From assembly GCA_903813345.2 (NCBI GenBank), contig CAIIXF020000010.1, positions 12,467,181-12,531,180 of the forward strand: DNA of 64,000 nt, written 5' to 3'. This stretch comes from Owenia fusiformis (Eukaryota > Annelida > Polychaeta > Sabellida > Oweniidae). The notes under the pieces are model-generated. The model had not been told where the DNA came from. It worked only from the letters and a program-made list of their open reading frames with translations, and did not search any database. Within the stretch, counting starts at the first letter, position 1, and each line of letters opens with the position of its first letter. The translations under genes and the position numbers were made by a program. Shown one piece after another: positions 61,601-64,000 of this stretch.

Positions 61601-63744
61601 AAGGACATGTTTTACAGTAGTCCATTTGTAGGTGTTATAAAAAGATCTGCATACATAACAGATTGAGTTATGTTTAATCATATATGTCCCTATGCTTCAG
61701 GCTTGGTAACTCGCTACAAGACGATGAGATTAGATGGCAGTGGATGTACATCCAGGCGATGACCTTGATGCAGCGTTCCATCAGACAATGCCTAGAGTCA
61801 ATGAAACAACTCCTGGACAATGAAGACTTCATCTGGTTCGTTGAACAAAAATACAGCATCGATTCCAGATTAACAATTCTTGAGAATACATTCCAGAAAT
61901 CTCTAGAAGATAGTGTTTCGAGGATTTTTGTTGAGGATAAAAATCGAGCGATTGCCCTTATATGGCAGAGTATAAAGAATCGTGGTAAGCGAGAACAGCC
62001 TCTCATGGGGATCAAATGGATTGATGAGCTACAGAAGTATTGTTATAAACGTGTCGAACATCCAGAGAAGGCTGTCTCTATGGAGTCCATACAGAGTGAC
62101 AGGTCAAGCAAAAGTAATCGTTCCGCCCGGAACAGCACAAGTGAAACCTCGGAGAGTGTCAACATGAATGATATCCACGATTCAATGACACCCTCATATG
62201 TTGCGGTCGATGAAGGACCATTGAATGATCCATTCTTTGATATGACTGTACGGGAACGTAAGACACATTGGGAGCACTATGACGCCCCACACTCCCCAAC
62301 CTCCCCGATGTCTGTCCGCAGTGACATCTGGGACCTAACACCTGATAAATCCCACAAGGACTTTGAACAGTTCAATGAACCTGAATGGACTTTAAATGAT
62401 AAGGAACTGGGAGGAGATGAGAATGAGGACTATGGCTATGTGATAACTGTATATAAAGCCTACTCTCCATCAAATATTGAACCACCCAGTCCTGATAGAA
62501 AATCATTTCCAATGAAGGCTGCCTATGATAACCTTTCACCTATGACTGAAGCTGTTAAATTCAATAGCAATAAAGCAGTGGTTCCTTCTAAGATTCCTTT
62601 ACCAAGCACTCAGATAATAGATGGCGATGCCTTACCCCACCTGGCTCTATCTAAGGAGCGATATTACTTCACTCTCGCCCAATCTCTCTGTAGACTCGCA
62701 GATAACTTCTTCAAAGCAAAAAAATACAAAGTTGCAAATGACGTTTATGAGCGAACAGTTGGGTTATTTAAAGATTTCCCAAGAGATGAGGAAAGTTATA
62801 CTCTGATGGCCAACACACTTAAAACAGTGGGAATCATCAAGTGTAAAACAGGGGACATTATAGGAGGCATGCACATGATGCAGCAAGCAATCCAGATATT
62901 CCATCTTCTCCAAAGCGATGAATCAAAGGTGAACCTGGCGTCATCATGGTATGAACTCGGGAACACTTTCATAGAGGAGGAATGGACCCAAGATACCATT
63001 GTGGAGCATGTGATGAGGCAGCTAAATGAAGCAGTTGAAAATGAGGAGTCTGATGAGGCAAACCGTACAACATATGACAGTGATAGTGATACAGAATGTG
63101 ATGAGGACCAGTACGTTGTGGGAGCACTGGAGGCGAGGACATGCTACCAGAATGCAGTCGATACTCTCAAACAGATGCACATTGTAAACATAGAGCAGCG
63201 TGATGTACTAGCTAGATCTCTCACCCGTATGGGGAACTGTAACGCAATGGCTGGTGATTACGATTCGGCTCTGAGCAACTTCGAAGAAGCCCTCAGTCTG
63301 TTCAAGACAACTTATGGAGTCGATAACCTCAGTGAAAATGCAAACATCATGACAATGATGGGAGTTGTCTGCTTCCTGTTACGACAATACTCCAAGGCTG
63401 CCACCATGTACGAGGCAGCGATAATCATCTTGAAGAACCTCCAAGGAGTTGACGAACCAAAGTTTGACTATGCCTTCAACCTTGGTCTACAAGGGATCGC
63501 TTACTATGCAATGAGAAGCTATGACAAATGTGTGTCTTCATCCTTCCAGGCATTCGAGACATTCTCTTTGATCTACCATGATAAGTTGATGAGGCAGCCT
63601 CCCATCAAGCATTGGTTGATCTGCCAGAGTCTTTACGTCCTGGGACATTCCTATGGGAAGCTGGATCTATATGAGAAGGCTCTCTACTACCTAGGTCTGG
63701 CCAAGACAATGTTAGGCAGGATCAAGGCACCAAGCAATGTTCAG
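31603..63744 (+). CDS. TPR-repeat protein, five coding exons, continues past the window
   Basis: Exons 31603-31693, 44873-45210, 59519-59625, 60488-60610 and 61701-63744 join with matching phases (1, 0, 2, 2) into 901 codons. The N-terminus starts [18 protein letters not shown] and is basic and Ser-rich. Residues 31-180 are low-complexity and acidic toward the end. Helical repeats begin around [20 protein letters not shown], followed by [16 protein letters not shown] Ser-rich disordered linker covers about 345-535. A run of TPR-type helices covers about 540-895, for example [20 protein letters not shown] with [12 protein letters not shown], and [19 protein letters not shown]. This layout suits a kinesin-light-chain or nephrocystin-style TPR scaffold that binds partner peptides, but I do not recognise the specific family. 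CAG|GTTAGT at 63744 is a likely donor; without it the frame stops at 63780. Confidence 0.72.
36189..36333. repeat. Foldback related to 29911-30010
   Basis: Starts 'caggcctgtagccagg' and ends 'aagtcctgattatgggcctg', with 'gggttcgagcaaccctcc' inside, in the same order as the other copy. Confidence 0.6.
41786..42980. repeat. 52-bp satellite, about 23 copies
   Basis: The unit starts 'agggcaccttttctatgact' and continues 'gagctaatccagtggacttt aatttatagtat'. It repeats head to tail with a constant 52-bp period and scattered single-base variants (gag/aag, taa/tga, tagtat/tagaat). There are no unique spacers, so it is not an array of any other kind. Confidence 0.93.
43956..44032. mobile_element. 77-bp foldback MITE
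   Basis: 'cagggtgagccaaaaaatgt' plus 'taccc' at the left pairs with 'gggta acattttttggccaccctg' at the right. The 'cagggtg' ends resemble the mariner-like element at 1233-2301. Confidence 0.7.
44873..45210 (+). CDS. TPR gene, coding exon 2
   Basis: Acceptor 'tgtttttctag' and donor CTTGTG|GTGAGT. 113 codons beginning [20 protein letters not shown], rich in Ser, His and acidic residues, probably disordered. It takes the phase-1 end of exon 1 and leaves phase 0. Confidence 0.7.
49452..49532 (+). CDS. TPR gene, candidate alternative first or cassette exon
   Basis: 81 bp read [20 protein letters not shown], then EDMTKDK, and end AAG|GTAGGT in phase 0. That fits the phase-0 acceptor of the exon at 59519 and equally the phase-0 donor at 45210. 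It could therefore start a shorter isoform at its own ATG or be inserted as a 27-residue cassette ('cctcaag' as a weak acceptor). Confidence 0.4.
50958..51466. mobile_element. 509-bp MITE with about 60-bp inverted ends
   Basis: The left end ggaatagcctgactacggta and onward to 'ggcggacataaccgtcgctt' is exactly mirrored at 51405-51466. The interior is AT-rich and non-coding. Confidence 0.8.
51534..51785. repeat. Degenerate minisatellite 'gtagttcactttagacaggt'
   Basis: About eight diverged units of 26-45 bp built on 'gtagttcactttagacaggt', interrupted by 'tacatgtacatgta'. Confidence 0.6.
53294..53452. repeat. 159-bp foldback element
   Basis: 'ggaataaataatgataggcc' and 'attcaatatggtgaaattca' are mirrored by the right arm ending 'ggcctatcattatttattcc'. 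The central loop is 'actcaccttcggttcgtgct'. Confidence 0.78.
53545..53850. repeat. 41-bp minisatellite, 7-8 copies
   Basis: Unit 'agggagaaccctttcaatca' plus 'ggtttacctcagtgtctcctt', head to tail at a 41-bp period (for example 53590 and 53631). Confidence 0.9.
54613..54755. repeat. Simple repeat (ggtt/ggat)n
   Basis: Runs of 'ttggttggatggttgg'. The W/G-rich and N/Q/P-rich frames here are artefacts of the repeat. Confidence 0.9.
57299..57717. repeat. 34-bp minisatellite, about 12 copies
   Basis: Unit 'gtcactgaagctatcacacc' plus 'atctgtattgtatt', period 34 (57301, 57335, 57369). A degenerate 'attggtattgtcataccatt' zone follows to about 58040. Confidence 0.9.
59519..59625 (+). CDS. TPR gene, coding exon 3
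   Basis: Acceptor 'cgcttgcag' and donor ACAG|GTAGGA. 35 codons plus two bases, [20 protein letters not shown] then [15 protein letters not shown]. The end is the first part of a helix that continues in the next exon. Confidence 0.72.
59724..59935 (-). repeat. Interspersed repeat with 'gtgggtgca' blocks, copy 3
   Basis: Same order as the copy at 2845-3045: 'gtgatctcc.cagcattaaa', 'gcacccacctgaaaatccat', 'aaaatgagaaaaatcatgaa'. It lies inside the short intron 59626-60487. Confidence 0.7.
59940..60480. repeat. Degenerate repeats 'ttctatgattcggcacaatc'
   Basis: Many diverged units combining 'tctatgatt', 'cacaatcatctt' and 'catgtccccattctg' fill the remainder of the intron up to the acceptor at 60487. 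Confidence 0.6.
60488..60610 (+). CDS. TPR gene, coding exon 4
   Basis: Acceptor 'ctgttttacag' and donor AGAG|GTAAGG. It encodes [20 protein letters not shown] and [10 protein letters not shown], a helix-turn-helix pair of TPR type. Phase 2 on both sides. Confidence 0.75.
60611..61700 (+). other. TPR gene intron 4
   Basis: 1.1 kb of AT-rich sequence with nothing recognisable besides splice sites. Confidence 0.5.
61701..63744 (+). CDS. TPR gene, coding exon 5 (large)
   Basis: Acceptor 'tatgcttcag' and donor TTCAG|GTTAGT bound 2044 bp in one open frame: helical [14 protein letters not shown] and onward, Ser-rich linker, then the main TPR block. Codon use is clearly coding, with long antisense shadow frames. 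A further exon should lie beyond 64000. Confidence 0.85.
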
Positions 63745-64000
63745 GTTAGTAACAAAATTAAGAAAACAATGGCATTTTAAAAAACAAAAATGACATTTGA
63801 ACCATACAGTCTTGAGAAAGTCCATAGATCTTGTAACTATTTCTTCTGTGATATTATACTAACTATTGCCTTCAAAACCACTGTGTGTTGAATGGTCTAT
63901 AATCAAATTTGTTCTCTATTGACATGTGGTTCCCGGAGAGGGTTAAAAACTGTTTCATGTAGACAGATTCCTTACAGAGGCGTTTCATCTGACACATTTT
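63745..64000 (+). other. Start of the next TPR-gene intron
   Basis: Follows the CAG|GTTAGT donor. No coding exon is seen before the window edge. Confidence 0.5.

Noticed and set aside
61674-62999. Minus-strand open frames opposite the large TPR exon
   Set aside because: Shadows of the + strand coding exon, without signal, domain or splice support.

Overview
This is an AT-rich, intron-rich metazoan window with no prokaryotic features. The transposon style (foldback elements and terminal inverted repeats around tandem cores, a 'gaacgaagttcggaggg' start, many acatgta words) and the gene content suggest a marine lophotrochozoan, most likely a mollusc such as a bivalve. That assignment is an inference from pattern, not from a database match.

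Region 1 (1-28082, + strand). Four exons (370-464, 3129-3294, 21175-21233, 27849-28082) join in frame and encode the C-terminal 183 or so residues of an MSS51/ZMYND-like protein. Its 5' part lies outside the window. The 17.9 kb intron 3295-21174 carries, on the opposite strand, a cluster of small type I membrane proteins. Each has a signal peptide, one eight-cysteine TNF-receptor-like cysteine-rich domain, a stalk, one transmembrane helix and a short tail. Two complete two-exon paralogues (14862-15786 and 17457-18490), one diverged paralogue (5704-6923) and one truncated chimeric copy (9473-10424) are visible. The chimera comes from a 3501-bp direct tandem duplication (6070-9570 copied to 9571-13071) with no mismatch seen where I compared the copies. 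One breakpoint lies in the stalk-coding minisatellite, so the new copy lost its transmembrane helix and took on a non-coding repeat as a new C-terminus.

Region 2 (21234-31442). The last intron of the MSS51-like gene is packed with transposon debris: a 5'-truncated LINE reverse transcriptase (23671-25495) inside a 3-kb element with about 135-bp inverted termini, several foldback elements, and a 15-bp repeat arranged in inverted orientation. The terminal exon, stop codon included, is followed by extra tandem copies of its last 114 bp. A short intergenic stretch with more repeats follows.

Region 3 (31443-64000, + strand). A second gene with large introns encodes a TPR-repeat protein. Five phase-matched coding exons (31603-31693, 44873-45210, 59519-59625, 60488-60610, 61701-63744) give 901 codons, and the gene appears to run past the right edge. 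A probable non-coding first exon lies just upstream, and a phase-compatible alternative or cassette exon sits at 49452-49532. Its introns hold a 23-copy 52-bp satellite, several minisatellites and foldback elements.

The item most worth following is the nested antisense TNFR-like family and its newly formed, tail-swapped copy. The rest is ordinary repeat-rich intron and intergenic sequence.
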